Source of the DNA: Cudoniella acicularis
Taxonomy: Eukaryota; Ascomycota; Leotiomycetes; Helotiales; Helotiaceae
Length of the DNA: 32,568 nt
Assembly: GCA_013054445.1 (NCBI GenBank)
Contig: JAAMPI010000549.1
Span: 1 to 32,568 of the forward strand
Direction of reading: 5' to 3'
Each line of letters opens with the position of its first letter. The stretch's first letter is position 1. Below are positions 20,444 to 31,573 of this stretch, piece after piece. The translations under genes and the position numbers were made by a program. The notes beneath the pieces were generated by a model, which saw only the letters and a program-made list of their open reading frames with translations, did no database searches and had not been told where the DNA came from.

Positions 20444-23400
20444 CTAAAGAATTTCTTCATCAACATGAATCTTAAAGCCAGTCTTCGGGCCTGAGAATAA
20501 CCCCTGTTGCGTAGAAGGATACTCAGAGGGCTGACTACTGACATCACTCTGAGCATCTTCCTCCACTTCATTTACATCATGCCTCAGGCTCTGTGAAGCT
20601 GCTTTGCCAACAAGACGTGAGTCACAAGCCCCCGCTTTATCACCTAAGTCATCCACACCCTGCCATTCTTCATCCGGCTGATGTGCTTGGTAACCCCCGG
20701 TATCCTCTGCGCCTGCATTAGACGTCCCGGAATCAAAATCGCTTAAGGCATTCTGTTCCCAGCCTCCGCTTTCCTCAGCCTCGAGATTAAATTCATCCGT
20801 GGTGCTACCGAGTTCTTCATCTGCTTCTTCGTCTTGGTAGATGTCGATATCGGCGCCGCTTCTGGGCCTCGTGTCGATGTACGGCGCGTTGCTGTGAGGT
20901 GTGGCGTATGCGAAAGGAGTTGTACCCCTCTTGTTGTGCTCGTTGATGTCTTCTGACAGTGGGAATGGACTGGGTGGGCCAACGCTCCAGCGAGGTGTAT
21001 CGCGCGGTCTGCTTGGTGAGCGAGAGATACGCCGGCGTTTGAGTGTAAGCGGTGCAACTGATGTAGATACGAGACGAATTGGAGATGATTGTGTCTCGTG
21101 GTCGAACGAAGCAATGCGGCGTTTGCTGGGCTGAGAGAGTGATGTCTTGAGTGGTATAAGAGATGGCATTGAGGTTGTGCGTGTGTGTAGTGGTCGAAAG
21201 GGATTGCGTTCTTTGAGTGGAGAAATGCCACGAGTTGGTGGCGGGGCTACCGATGTAGGTGTGGTAGAGGCGTTACGAGAGACAGCAGCAGAAGAGAAAT
21301 GATCGGAAGGAGATGCTGGCTCTTCCTCTTGAGGAACTGAACGAATGCTTAAAGATGAAATATGCGACGCAAATGATGAATGGAAACTTTCCACAGGCGG
21401 ATCGAGACGCTCGTCAAACTCCCAGCAGGGTTCATGAGCGTCGGCTTCTGGCGTATGGTTCTGACTTGGTCGATCGGGATAGACTCGAGGTAATTGTCGC
21501 AGTTTTTGCCATGTCCAATCCGCGCTATCGCCGTGATGCTGAATATAACTGTCGCGTTGCGTAACGTAAAGGCGCCGGGTACCAGAGGTCCGCATAGCGA
21601 CACTAGATGCAAGAAATTGTACTGTCCACAAAGCTGGAGTGATCATTTCGGAAGTGTTCAGAAACCTGAGACTTGAGTCTTTGTGAAGCTTCCGCAGCGG
21701 GATCCAGGAAGCTTGCAAGCCGAGATAGTTTGATAATGAACTGGGAATCCCGGTATTCTCATCGTCGCGTTGTGTGAAAGGATCCTCGATGAGCAACCCG
21801 GGAAGATCTCCAAAAGCTGCAATCATGGCAGCTTGAACGTCTCTCGCATCAGGTCCATAAATCTGAATCAGCTTCACCAATCCTCGACTTCGAAGTCGCT
21901 CATCCACTTTGCTTCGACATCCGCAGCTCGAGCCACCAACCAAGACGAATCATTCTCAGCGGCAAGATCAGAAGCTGATGTTTCCCAGGCCGAAGTTTGG
22001 TCGTGGGCAGTGAGATAGGCTTGAGCGGCAACCAAAAAGTTGTTCTGAGTTTGTGTCCAGTCATCCGTCACCGTGCTATCTCTTGATCGTTGAGCAGCTG
22101 AGAATTGTGAAGACCATAGACCCATAAGATTTGACCCGAAAGGAAGAAAAACGACTTCAACTTCCCATGGACGAGTATGAGATGGAGGTGCGATTGCTTG
22201 CAGCTCGGCCACTTGTGCTTCAAGAGCCTCAATGCGCGAAGAGTCCACTTGATCCATAGCCGCACCAATCATGGCGGATGACGTTGTGGAAACTTTAGAA
22301 TCAAAGGAATCTCCCACATGCTGGCTACCGATGCTACTGGTTTCTACCTGAGCCGCCTGGGCATTCTCGACATCACCCACTCGATCTTCAAGTTCGGAGA
22401 TTCGCAAATCCAGATTATTGTGACCTTCTTGGAGGTCCTCGACGGCAGGGTTGGCGAAGGAGCCATTCTCTAGGGAGTCTAATCGTCGCTCATGGTTGCG
22501 CACAGTGTTAGGAAAGTGGGCTATATGATCGACGATATTGCGAAGCCTGGGGACTAATTTCTCATCGGAGTCGCTAGTCATGGTATGGGAGTCCGTCCTG
22601 GGATGAGAATTTGATTGTTTAATCATGACCTGGGAGTCCGATCCTTGCTTGAGAGCGCGTTGGGAAACGTCGCTTGCTTGGGCTTTACCTTCCACGAATT
22701 TCTCAAGAGCTTCTTGAACGCTTGCAATATTCTTACCAAACTCGGCATCGCCATTCTGAGAGGCGATTGGCGTAGCGACTTCGGTAAGACTCTGCAAACA
22801 TTCATTGCCATTTGAGTCATTGTATATCTGCAATGCTCGTGAGTTTTCTGCCAGTGGTCTTCCAGACCTTGGGGTGGGCCTTTCGCGTGCACCTGGCTTC
22901 GATATATGGTTCAAAGTTGCGAGTCCAGCACCTCCGAAGGGTCGATAGTAGGCTTGGCTACCTGAAGTTCCGGATCCGTTGTCCGATGGAAGTAGGCATT
23001 GGGAGGGGATAGCAGGAAGGCCTTCTGGAGAACCAGAATGGATGAATCGACTCCATTGAAGAGTATCTGGAAGTTCCGACTCTTGAAGAGTTCGTCTATT
23101 ACCGATTTGGTCCCCAATTTCTTCCCTAGGCTGGCTCATAAAATTGAAGGACTGCTGGAACGCTGGCCGTTTTGGGCTCGCAGAGAGTCCTTCTGTTCGT
23201 ACTTCACCTGATGCCTTTTTTTTTATGCCCCTCGGGTTCATGGTCGTGAAAGCAAGCATGATGCTCACACATACAGAAATCCGGCCTCCCTGCAGCCCCT
23301 CCATCTGCAAACCCAGATGGCTGTGCCCAGAACCTTCTACATCCACACCTTGGTGCATTTCCTCCTCCTGCTGCGCTCAAAATTGTGAAATTGCACGCTC

Positions 23401-23506
23401 CGCTGGGCAGCCTTGCGTTCTCAATTGCGTTTGTATTTTCGTCGTGAACATTTCTATTCGAGAGTGGAGTATTTGGCACGGTAGGTAAATCATACTGAGC
23501 AGCCAT
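20444..23506 (-). pseudogene. Conserved fungal protein of about 1,020 codons, split by two frameshifts
   Basis: Three overlapping minus-strand frames make one gene. Block 1 (ATG 23506) carries a Cys/His motif, CGCRRFW then CMCEHHACFHD, which I recall at the N-terminus of an unnamed Pezizomycotina family. It loses frame at an A9 run (plus strand T9, 23,216-23,224); eight A would lead straight into block 2. Block 2 (to 21,874) is Ser-rich with heptad-like coiled coils (RRLDSLENG, SELEDRVGDVENAQ, IEALEAQVAELQ) and the phrase WEVEVVFLPFGSNLMGLWSS. Near 21,925 one base appears missing; block 3 then continues SKVDERLRSRGLVKLI.., RKLHKDSSLRFL, and a disordered, Ser/Pro-rich, acidic C-terminus. Blocks 1 and 3 are in the same frame, so the lesions cancel and the span is exactly 1,021 codons. 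The second half of the coding sequence shows no stops. Either a recent pseudogene or two sequence errors. Function unknown; the Cys/His motif might bind metal (inference). Confidence 0.8.
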
Positions 23507-25084
23507 GAGTTGTAGATTCGATGATGAGCAGGAGGAGGAAGTTTTCGGAGGTGTCGTGTCGCATTGAGGGCTACGTCGTGGTCGAGGTCGCGTTCACGGT
23601 CGCAGGCCGGCGGCTATCACTTTCTATCTCGTTCAATAGCCCCGCGCACATCGAGCTTCTCGAGGAAGACAGGAATTCGTGAAAAGGAAACGGTTTCGAC
23701 TGGGAAAACAGGATTTTGTGCGCATCGAATACGCAAACGCGTCGCAATCGATCAGGTCGAGGGCATCGCAGTTCTAAGCCTAGAATCAGTATGCCCGTTT
23801 CTAGGCACATCATGGCAAGGCGACCACTAACCTCCAGAAACTCCACTCTTTGAGATTGGTCCAACAGAAAGAAATTCGTTAATGATACAAATAGAGAGCG
23901 ATAGAGCAAAAGAAATAGGCAATAACGAAACGAAGCTTTTGGTAGCAGGTGTCAATCGCGCACGAGTCTGAGTCGTGTGGGGTTTACGGGGCTATTAGGA
24001 GAGATGGATTGTGATGCGGAAACGCAGAAGCTTGAGATGACTCCTCTCAACCCCTGTTGCCGCATTAAGGTGTCCGCACTAACGTGGGGAAAAGGACCCG
24101 ATTCGTGTAGAAAGCGTGGAAACTGTGCTTTTTTTAAGACCGGACAAGTTCCTGTCCTGTCGCCTTGACTTCAAGGCCGGGAGAGCGCCCGAGTATTACG
24201 GCACGGATCGCCTAACCGATGCCTTGTGATGTGATTGGCTGTGCAGCGGGATTAGGGGGATGACGAATTGAAGGGGGTCATGTTACCGATTGCCTCGTAG
24301 GAGCCTGTATAAAACCCATTTGCCTTTTTCGAAATTAAGGGTCTAAGTCTTCGGAAGATTAAAAAGTATCTGTATAGAAATTTACCGATTTATTTTTAGA
24401 AATATTTTATGAAAAGTGTTAGTCTGTTAGACGGGATTGATTTGGGTTAAAGAAACAAGCATGAAGATATATTATTCTCAGGCAGCCAAATCAGTATATA
24501 AAGTGTGCAATTCGAAATGAAATATATAAATAATCTAAAGAAGCGTCCTCCCACCCTACTTCGGCCCAAGATATTTTATCCTGACAACAAAAACAAAAAC
24601 ATTCCCCATGCTTTAATATATTTACATTATATAATGGGCCAAAGAAATCTTCTATAATTATTTAACTTTCGCATAGAAAGGTGAAGAACACCTCGATCGA
24701 AAGCAATCGTGGTTTTCAAACAAGACTTATCAATACAGAGCTGATTCCCACGATAGCTTTGAGCGACATTTTTTCCACTTATACGTTGATCTTAGTCCTT
24801 TAAATTTCATTCCATTGAGCTTCAAAACTGCTTGGAAAGTGAAGATCAGAGATGGAAAGCATTCCACTCAACTCGAGGGATGATAGAATCCCAGCCACTT
24901 CGCTTCTAACCCCACATTTTGTGCGTTGGTGTTCGGGGACCATTGAGTAAAAAGTATTTGGCATTTTCAGAAAATCCTAGTAGTGAGTTTAGTACCAACA
25001 CGAAGATCGTTCAAACAGGGTCCATACTTAAGTTGTATCTTCTCTTTTGCGTCTTCTAAAAAAGTATAGCACCAAGAAGAATTG
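23507..25084. other. Promoter region of the conserved gene and AT-rich spacer
   Basis: No gene recognised. On the minus strand AGCCAATCACATC at about 24,228-24,240 contains a CCAAT box, roughly 730 bases before the ATG at 23506. A plus-strand GTATAAAAC at about 24,306 has no coding sequence after it. From about 24,360 to 24,680 the DNA is AT-rich. Frames at 23,564-23,909 are Arg/Ser-biased and not believable. Confidence 0.4.
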
Positions 25085-25928
25085 CTAGCTCTCCCCAATC
25101 AGGTACATATGCCAACCAGCAGCCAGCAATTTGGAACCCCCGAGATATGCAACTTGATATGGTCGTAACATAATGCTCAGCCCAGTAGTTTCTACCCGCG
25201 CGTTCGGCAGCGATGAAGGGTGTTTTCTCCTCTGACGGGTAGTCGACGAGTTGCGGACGCCGACAAAGAAAGTTATTTGGCCAGCTTTTTCGGCCGCGAA
25301 CGTTTCTGAATTCTCGAAGAATCCGGGCCTTTCAGTTGGTGGCTTGTAAGAATTTTGGAGGGTTTCTTCGAGTTTCTCAGCGACGGAGCCCTCTTTGGAG
25401 CGCTCGGAACAGGTCAAGGTGACGAAGAAGGCCGTATCACGTGTTTTCTGCGTGACGACGAAAATCTTGTCGAATTTGTTTCTGTGTCGGAGGCTTGGTG
25501 TTGGTCGTTTTGAAGGCTTTGAGTTTCTAACCACTAGCGGTCTTCATCGGAAGCAGTCCATTTTCCTGTCCTTGATCGATTTTTGAATGGGTGCTATTTC
25601 TTCAAGTCGGTCTCGTAGCTTTTTCAGCATTGACAATTATTCTGTCCTTGCTTTTGGTCAGAATATCCCAGTCCTGGTCACTCCGGAGAAAGTCAGCTCG
25701 GACTAACGGCAAGTGGTCATAGGATGGAAAGCCGTTGGGAAGTTTGGCTGATGGTTCATAGTCGGTTTTAGGGGTTTTGGTTTGGGGAGGGCAAAACATT
25801 TGCTGATGCCGCAAGACTTCGGCGGCACGAGCTTTGCGTCGACGCGGTTCCTTGGGCGGACGCATGGATCCAAAAATTTGATGTACGTGTTCACTCCCAT
25901 TTTTTTGAACCTTGGTAGATGGTGACAT
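25085..25928 (-). pseudogene. Disrupted gene of unknown function (one frameshift, one in-frame TGA)
   Basis: A minus-strand frame from the ATG at 25928 encodes 108 residues (basic; ..PSYDHLPLVRADFLRSDQDW..). Near 25,625 (an A5 run) protein-like sequence jumps to another frame, where LRDRLEEIAPIQKSIKDRK follows. That frame meets TGA at 25,544-25,546 (CGA to TGA would explain it) and then stays open to 25,085 (..KIFVVTQKTRDTAFFVTLTCSE.., ..AGQITFFVGVRNSS..). Joined, the pieces would give about 280 residues. No domain is recognised. An intron could instead remove the damaged part, for example from the GTTAGT near 25,705, but I find no good branch and acceptor pair. The last 50 residues may not be coding. 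Confidence 0.35.
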
Positions 25929-27124
25929 TGTGACTCGTCTGTCCTATTGGCTTGCGATGGGGAGAACTGTTATTGTGCTGGTCGGCTTCAAGTGACCGTT
26001 GGTGCAGATGGCTACACCAGTGCTAGATAGTCAGGTTGGGCGCGACTTGTGGGTGTCTCTCATTGGCTTCTTAAGCGCCTCAACCCGCTTTTTATTTCAC
26101 GAAGTTTACTCATGGTCTAACATCTAAACCTTTTCAACCTATTTTATTAATATATGCACGACCCATCCTCTCCATCAGGGGGTCGTAAAACGCACCGAGA
26201 CATAACCCAAGTTAGTCTATGAGGTCTATATCGAAATAAGATACAAACCCGCAATAAATCCCGCGGACCAATCCAACAATGCAGACCACAAGACGCGCGC
26301 CAATTTAACTTTCAACGCCGTACCCACCAACAGCACTGAAGCCGGAAGCCTGCTCCAACCGATGTCGATTAACTCGATGAATTCCTGGTTCATTACACTT
26401 GTGGCTTGAGTTTGCAGTAGTCTCACCTCCGCTCGCTGGGGCCGGGGAGCCTGAAACCCAGGAGCTCCAACGAGAATTCGACAACGTTAACAACAATTGC
26501 CCAGGATGCACCGATACTAATCAGTAATAGCTAAGCGGTATTGCCTAGCCTTGTCGGTAAATTCTTTTATCAGTGCAGTATATCCATCGTATCTCTACTG
26601 TGGTCGCATCTCCAAGCTGTTTAAAAATTGAGGCTTCCTCTGATTTCCCACCCCAGACTTGCGCTTCCGTTTGGTGGTTCTTGCAAGTATTCGCTACTCT
26701 CTGTGGAGCGAAATGTGCATTACTTGAGTATGATACCTTATGTCTTTTGTCTATTTCAGGCCCCAGTTGCAGGGCGGCATTGCCCACTAGCTAGCGTGTC
26801 TCAGAGTATGCATCTTTGATCTACAACTGCTGTGTCCAACCAAATCACCTGGTGAATCAGTATTTCCTGAATCCCGGGATTTAGGGCGATCCCAGGCGGC
26901 TGCTGTGACTCAGAGCCTGAAGCGCGAATATTTTATACGATAGTCTCGAGTCTTCAGCCTCTTTCAATTCTTCCATGGAATGTGGCCTCTTTTCAAGTTC
27001 ATTTCAAGAATCACTGCGCTTTTTTTTTATCATTTAGAAATTCCGAATAAAATACAAGCGGAAAAAATTGCGAAAGGTCATTCTCATTGATATGGCTGGT
27101 GCTCATTCTGCTATCCCCAAAGAT
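25929..27124. other. Intergenic, possible membrane-protein remnant near 26.2-26.5 kb
   Basis: No secure gene. On the minus strand two hydrophobic stretches, SIGASWAIVVNVVEF (about 26,480-26,525) and LWSALLDWSAGFIAGLYLIS (about 26,230-26,300), could be joined in phase by an intron 26,350..26,426 (GTGAGA..GAGCAG), ending at a TAG. No start codon or first exon is visible, so this is at best a fragment of a small membrane protein. The rest shows nothing recognisable. Confidence 0.25.
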
Positions 27125-29539
27125 ATGGTTACGCTTCTCTACTTGACCCCCAAAACTCGAACTGCTCAAAAAATAGCCACACTCCCAGCGAATACGCCTT
27201 GTGCATTCAAGAATTCCTTCCCGGACACCGGGATCCTCATGTACGTATATTTCAACTTTCACCTTACCTTCACTAAGCGGTTGAGCTTTGGAAACATATC
27301 CCGACAGCTTTCGTAACACCTACGCCATTTTAATGGCCACATCCACAACAATAACCCATACAAGCATAGTGCTTCTCAACTAGCCAAGCACCTATACTAA
27401 TTTGATGGCAATAGGAAGAATCTGTGATGGATGGTGATGATGATGATGATGATGGACCCACCCGTCCGAACTCGCCTGTTGATTTTGACAGTCCCATCGA
27501 TTTCATCAGACTTGACCTTGACAGTCCTCTGAAAAGCGCGAAACAGTGCTTTGTCTTCAGCTGTGGCAACAGCCATCCTGTCGATGTCATGATGAACATC
27601 GGAGACCCAAAAATCAGCTCTTTACACTTCCGAATCTATCTCGATCCCAAATGGGCCATGATAATGCTTGCTAATGCATCGGCAAATGGCATCACAATCA
27701 ATAATTAACTAATTTTTGAAGAACCACGAACCGTTTTCCACGGCGCTTTAATTGAATGTGCCTCTGCAGCGTTTGAGGTTTCTATGCCAGATAGGACAGC
27801 TTACACAATGGAGTTTGAGAAACAGGTACTCTCCTATCTTACGGATATTTTCGGGGAAGACTAGAACCGCGTCTGTGAGATGCAGACAATACCCCTGCGG
27901 ATTTTGGGGCCTTATCTTGTCGACGGCGAGAAAGCAGGCGAAGGTTCCTTCGGAACTGTTTACCGAGTTTTCAGGGAGGATACGAACGCCATCTACGCTA
28001 CGAAACAACTTAAAACAAGCTCCCTCGACCAAATTAAAATGGAGGTGAATATTATGAGCCAGTGTCGGCATATAAGTGGATTAACATCTTCTAGAAATTT
28101 GAAATACGCCCCATTCTCTAATAACACAAACAGAAACACGTCGTAGGCCTCATAGAAGTGCTTGCTCCGGTCAAAGTATTTGGGCGGGACCCGTGGATCA
28201 TCATGGAATACATACCTACGGAACACTCTTCAGTGTCTCACAAACCCACAAGTTGACTCGCGCTGATGTGACGAATGTTTTGGGGCAAACACTCCTGGCG
28301 GTGAGGTACATGCACCCGAAGGGCATCACTCACCGCAATATTAAACCGGATAACATACTGGTCGCCACCAAGAACCCGATGTTCATCAAGTTGGCCGACT
28401 TTGGGCTATCTACCGAGAAGGCGGAATTGGGAACAATATGCAGCACCCCGGGATACGCAGCTCCAGAACTCTTTTCAGAGAAGCCGGCAGCTTACACCAA
28501 TGCAGTTGACATCTGGTCTGTCGGTGCTGTTATTTGGAACCTGCTGCGAGGATTCAAAGACCAAAGAAGCATGTCTACACCGGCATATTACAAGAAGATC
28601 ATGTGTACGGAGGTTAGTAATTTTGGCCGAGGGGGAGGCAAACTTGTCCGAAGCATGCTACATCAGAATCCTAATGATCAACCAACTGCTGAAGAGTGTC
28701 TCTGTGATCCTGTACTCCAATGCTTCAAATAAGACGACCAAGATAATCTCTCAATGCTCTTTAATGAGTGGTCTTCGGCACTGGGCTTTGGAGAACCCCC
28801 TTTGGAGCAGTGGCTACGACTCGGCGACAAGGATGCTCTGGAAACTTTCTCTGCGCCATGCAAGTAAGTATCTTCTATAAGGCAGAATAATGCGCAAGGT
28901 GAAGCTAACCATTGGGTTGCAAACAGGTTCTACCAGGACAGACTTGTGGAGCGGTACGGACCAGCGACATATACACTTGCGAAGCTTGTCGGGTCTAAAT
29001 ATGGCATACCCCAGGCAAAAATCAATGCCAAGAAATTGCTCAAGGACTTGCAAAAGATGGGCAGTAGCGAGCTTCATCGAAACGTGCTGTCCCTTCTCAT
29101 TCTCCTTGAACGGCTGCCCTACCATCCACGACAGCTTTCTAGCTACCTCATCCTGCACTTCCGCAGGTTGGCATGCGCTCTTGCCATCTGCAACTTGAGC
29201 TGTGGCGAAGCAAACCGCCTCGATTTCCATCCTGACTACAAGTTTCGACCGGAATACCGCTGTTGGTTCTACACACCCCTTATCTTCAGCGGTGTGCCGA
29301 AACTCAAAGACGAAGGCAAGAAGCTGTTCTTGCAAATGAGAGTCGAAATGGAACAGGTCGGTAATGAAGCTGGAAAGGTATTTTTGGACTCGTTCTACAG
29401 CTTGTATGAAGATGCTAAGGCAGCTGTTCTTATCGAGGGTGGGGAAACTGGGAAAAGTCCTCAGCGGAAGGCGGTTCGTTTGTGCCTGCGGCTGCTGAAG
29501 CTGCCGGAATGCAGGACAGGCTGTTTGCAAGTCCACTGA
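27125..29539 (+). pseudogene. FHA-domain Ser/Thr kinase, decayed, with HRD changed to HRN
   Basis: Ancestral exons: 27125..27244, 27415..28071, 28134..28863, 28927..29539 (about 706 codons). Exon 1 is the least sure. The FHA part has ISSLHFRI and NASANGITIN; the kinase has GEGSFGTVYRV (27,937 on), a Lys in YATKQL (28,003), DFG (28,397), YAAPE and DIWSVGAVIW; a helical C-terminal region follows. Lesions: TAA at 27,706, TAG at 27,862 and TAA at 28,730, all in frame; one lost base near 28,220 in the hinge; the donor of the 62-nt intron reads ATAAGT instead of GTAAGT (28,072); and the catalytic Asp codon is AAT, giving HRN (28,331-28,339). The last intron (GTAAGT, GCTAAC, ACAG; 63 nt) is intact. 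FHA-kinases resemble Rad53/Chk2/Dun1-type proteins, which bind phospho-Thr and act in DNA-damage signalling; this copy cannot make a full or active kinase. The 39-nt piece ending at the TAG could be a tiny intron instead. Confidence 0.85.
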
Positions 29540-30200
29540 AATCTGCTCTAAGGCCCTACTGAGGAAACTAGTAATTTTTACTTACGTTTTATATTGTATT
29601 TGTTATTCATTATATGTAGTTAGCTTATCAGATTGAGGGCATATGCTTTTATGATTTAGTAGTTTAGATACTTAGCTTAGAATTTAGTTTTAAATTTCTG
29701 TTCTTCTATAAGTAACTCTGCTTTCAACGGGCTAGTTTAATTACACTTCTACTAGTCCTCGTGCGAGCGCTCTTGCTTCTGTGAGTAACCTTTCTTAAGG
29801 ATTAAGATTCTTGTGTAAGTACCTCTTGTATTGCGAGCAACTCTCCTTCTATGACTTCACTTCCTGTGATCCTCGCGTGAGTGTTCCTTCTGTGAATAAC
29901 TCTTCTTAGAAGCCAGTTTCTCTAAACTCGCGTAAATACCCGTGCTATTGTGGATGGCTCTTCTTTGAGACATGGATTTTTGTTTAAGTATCCCTTGTCC
30001 TGCGAGTAACACTACTTCGAGTGGCATTATTTAATTTACCTCCTATAATCCTTGTGTAAGAGCTCCTCCTGCCGTGAGTGACTCCGCTCTAAAATTAAGG
30101 TTCTCGACCCTCAGGCAAGTCACTCTCCTTCTACAGCTTCGTTTTCTGTAATCCCTTGTAATAACATTTATTTTGTAAGTGACTTTAATATGTATTAAAA
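29540..30200. repeat. Degenerate minisatellite, core like CTCGCGTGAGTACC..TGTGAGTAACTCT
   Basis: A core of about 34 bases recurs about seven to nine times with gaps of about 50-75 bases. The half TGTGAGTAACTCT and its variants are near 29,703, 29,777, 29,829, 29,889, 29,948, 29,999, 30,070 and 30,172; most are preceded by a CTYGYGTRAG-like half. Spacing is irregular and copies are diverged. The first 120 bases are AT-rich and probably the 3' flank of the kinase pseudogene. Confidence 0.65.
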
Positions 30201-30246
30201 TAAAAAAAATTGCAACAATTGTAACACTATGGTTCTGACTTGATGC

Positions 30247-30435
30247 ATGACGCTAAGCGAGAAGGGGGTAGAATATTGTTTCTGGTCTAGGGGAAGCAAA
30301 CACCAGGATATTCTAACCGACCAAGCTTATAATCTCGAAGACGAGCTCATGCGTTTCAAGATAGATTTCCAAGTAATTCAGTCAGTCCACGCCGTTCCTT
30401 ATGGGGAACTGAGAGATCCCATTGGTCAGCATTAA
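30247..30435 (+). other. 62-codon open frame, doubtful
   Basis: An ATG frame encoding MTLSEKGVEYCFWSRGSKHQ..NLEDELMRFKIDFQVIQ..PIGQH. Composition is protein-like in its second half, but there is no domain, no splice partner and no promoter. It could be a remnant of a larger gene. The following bases to 30,778 show nothing recognisable. Confidence 0.2.
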
Positions 30436-30778
30436 TATCTTCCTAAATTAGGCGAAGAATAATTATAAGTTGTAACAGATATGAGACGTGCAACTCACCT
30501 AGTGCATATATTCTACACGCATACAGTGGGGCCGGATCCTGCGTTTGAAGAACCGTCTCCAATTTGAGGGCCGCTAACATCATGGGATTCGATAACAATA
30601 AAGTGTGGTTACGCAACAGTAGTAAGCTCAGCCTTTTTTAAATGGAAGAGCCGCAACACCATCACATCTAGATTTTATTTCCACAATTTGAGGGAAATAT
30701 CGTTCCAGCATTATATTCATATCTAATTTTCAAAGAGCTAGCTCTGCATCACTACCCGATTTTCCCGATTCTAGCACA

Positions 30779-31573
30779 ATGAATTCATTTGTTTCACCTA
30801 CAGGCGGTGATATACTCATCTCTGGCGAGCCTTACGATATAAAATGGACTCCAAATACCCCCGGGCCAGTATTCATACAGTTGTCTTACGATGGCAACGC
30901 TATAGCATGTAATGTCACAGGTATATCTATACGCCAATATAAATTTGAGATTGTAATGAAATCTGGCTAATTACGAACCTCAGCTTCCACACAGAATACG
31001 GGAAGCTTCTCGTGGACACCGCCAGGCATCTTCGGAGGAAAAGACAACTATTTCCTCGTTATATGTGATCTGAACCGCCCGCAATCCGATTGCAGTTACA
31101 CATTTAACGGGCGATTTTCTATCGAATCCATATCAAGCTCTGGCTCAATAAGTGCAATCTCATCCCCAATATGGAGTCCTTCTACGCTCAGTTCAGACTT
31201 CTCTACTCTTTCTTCTAGTTCGACATTATCCACATCGAGCTCAACGGATACTATGTAAGTCTACAGCCTTATCATCAAGGAATTGGGATGTAAATAACTC
31301 AAATTCCCCCCTAGGACTTCCTCTATATCTTCATCCTCACAAGCATCGTCGGCTCCTACACAGTTATCAATCTTAATAATCACCGCAACAGCCACGTCTA
31401 CATCAGCCCCTTCACCAAACGGAGGGCTCTCGCAAGGCAGCAAAACCGCAGTCACCGTTATATCTTCCTTACTATTCGTTGGCCTGTTAGTAGCTCTTTT
31501 CACATTATGTAAAACGAAGAAGCGTAAAGAGACAGCGGCTGTTCCAACAAAAAAAGACAGATTTGGTAGATAG
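30779..31573 (+). CDS. Kre9/Knh1-like N-domain, Ser/Thr-rich, single-pass membrane protein, 223 aa
   Basis: Assembled as join(30779..30920, 30984..31254, 31315..31573). Introns of 63 nt (CACAG|GTATAT..CTAAT..CTCAG) and 60 nt (GTAAGT..ATAACTC..CCTAG) restore one frame with no stops. The N-terminal domain (about 1-90) has the hallmarks of the Kre9/Knh1-like fungal surface family: SFVSPTGGDILISGEPYDIKW, TPNTPGPV, then NTGSFSWTPP and YFLVICD. A long Ser/Thr stalk (about 100-175), likely O-glycosylated, leads to one transmembrane helix (VTVISSLLFVGLLVALFTL) and a short basic cytoplasmic tail (KTKKRKE). This resembles wall-associated or sensor-like surface proteins. The oddity is that no signal peptide precedes the domain: the frame is open 60 bases upstream without ATG, so either a signal-peptide exon lies upstream or the gene is 5'-truncated. 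Direct role in wall glucan assembly is not shown. Confidence 0.75.

Noticed and set aside
20743..21231. 162-codon minus-strand frame rich in His and Ser
   Set aside because: It is a shadow of the C-terminal block of the long conserved gene in another frame.
26350..26426. Possible intron joining two hydrophobic stretches into a small membrane protein
   Set aside because: The phase works, but there is no start codon or upstream exon and the acceptor lacks a pyrimidine tract. Kept only as a note in the intergenic entry.
27011..27319. 102-codon minus-strand frame overlapping the start of the kinase pseudogene
   Set aside because: It begins on a non-ATG codon and lies opposite the proposed first kinase exon. 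The plus-strand reading continues logically into the FHA exon, the minus-strand one into nothing.
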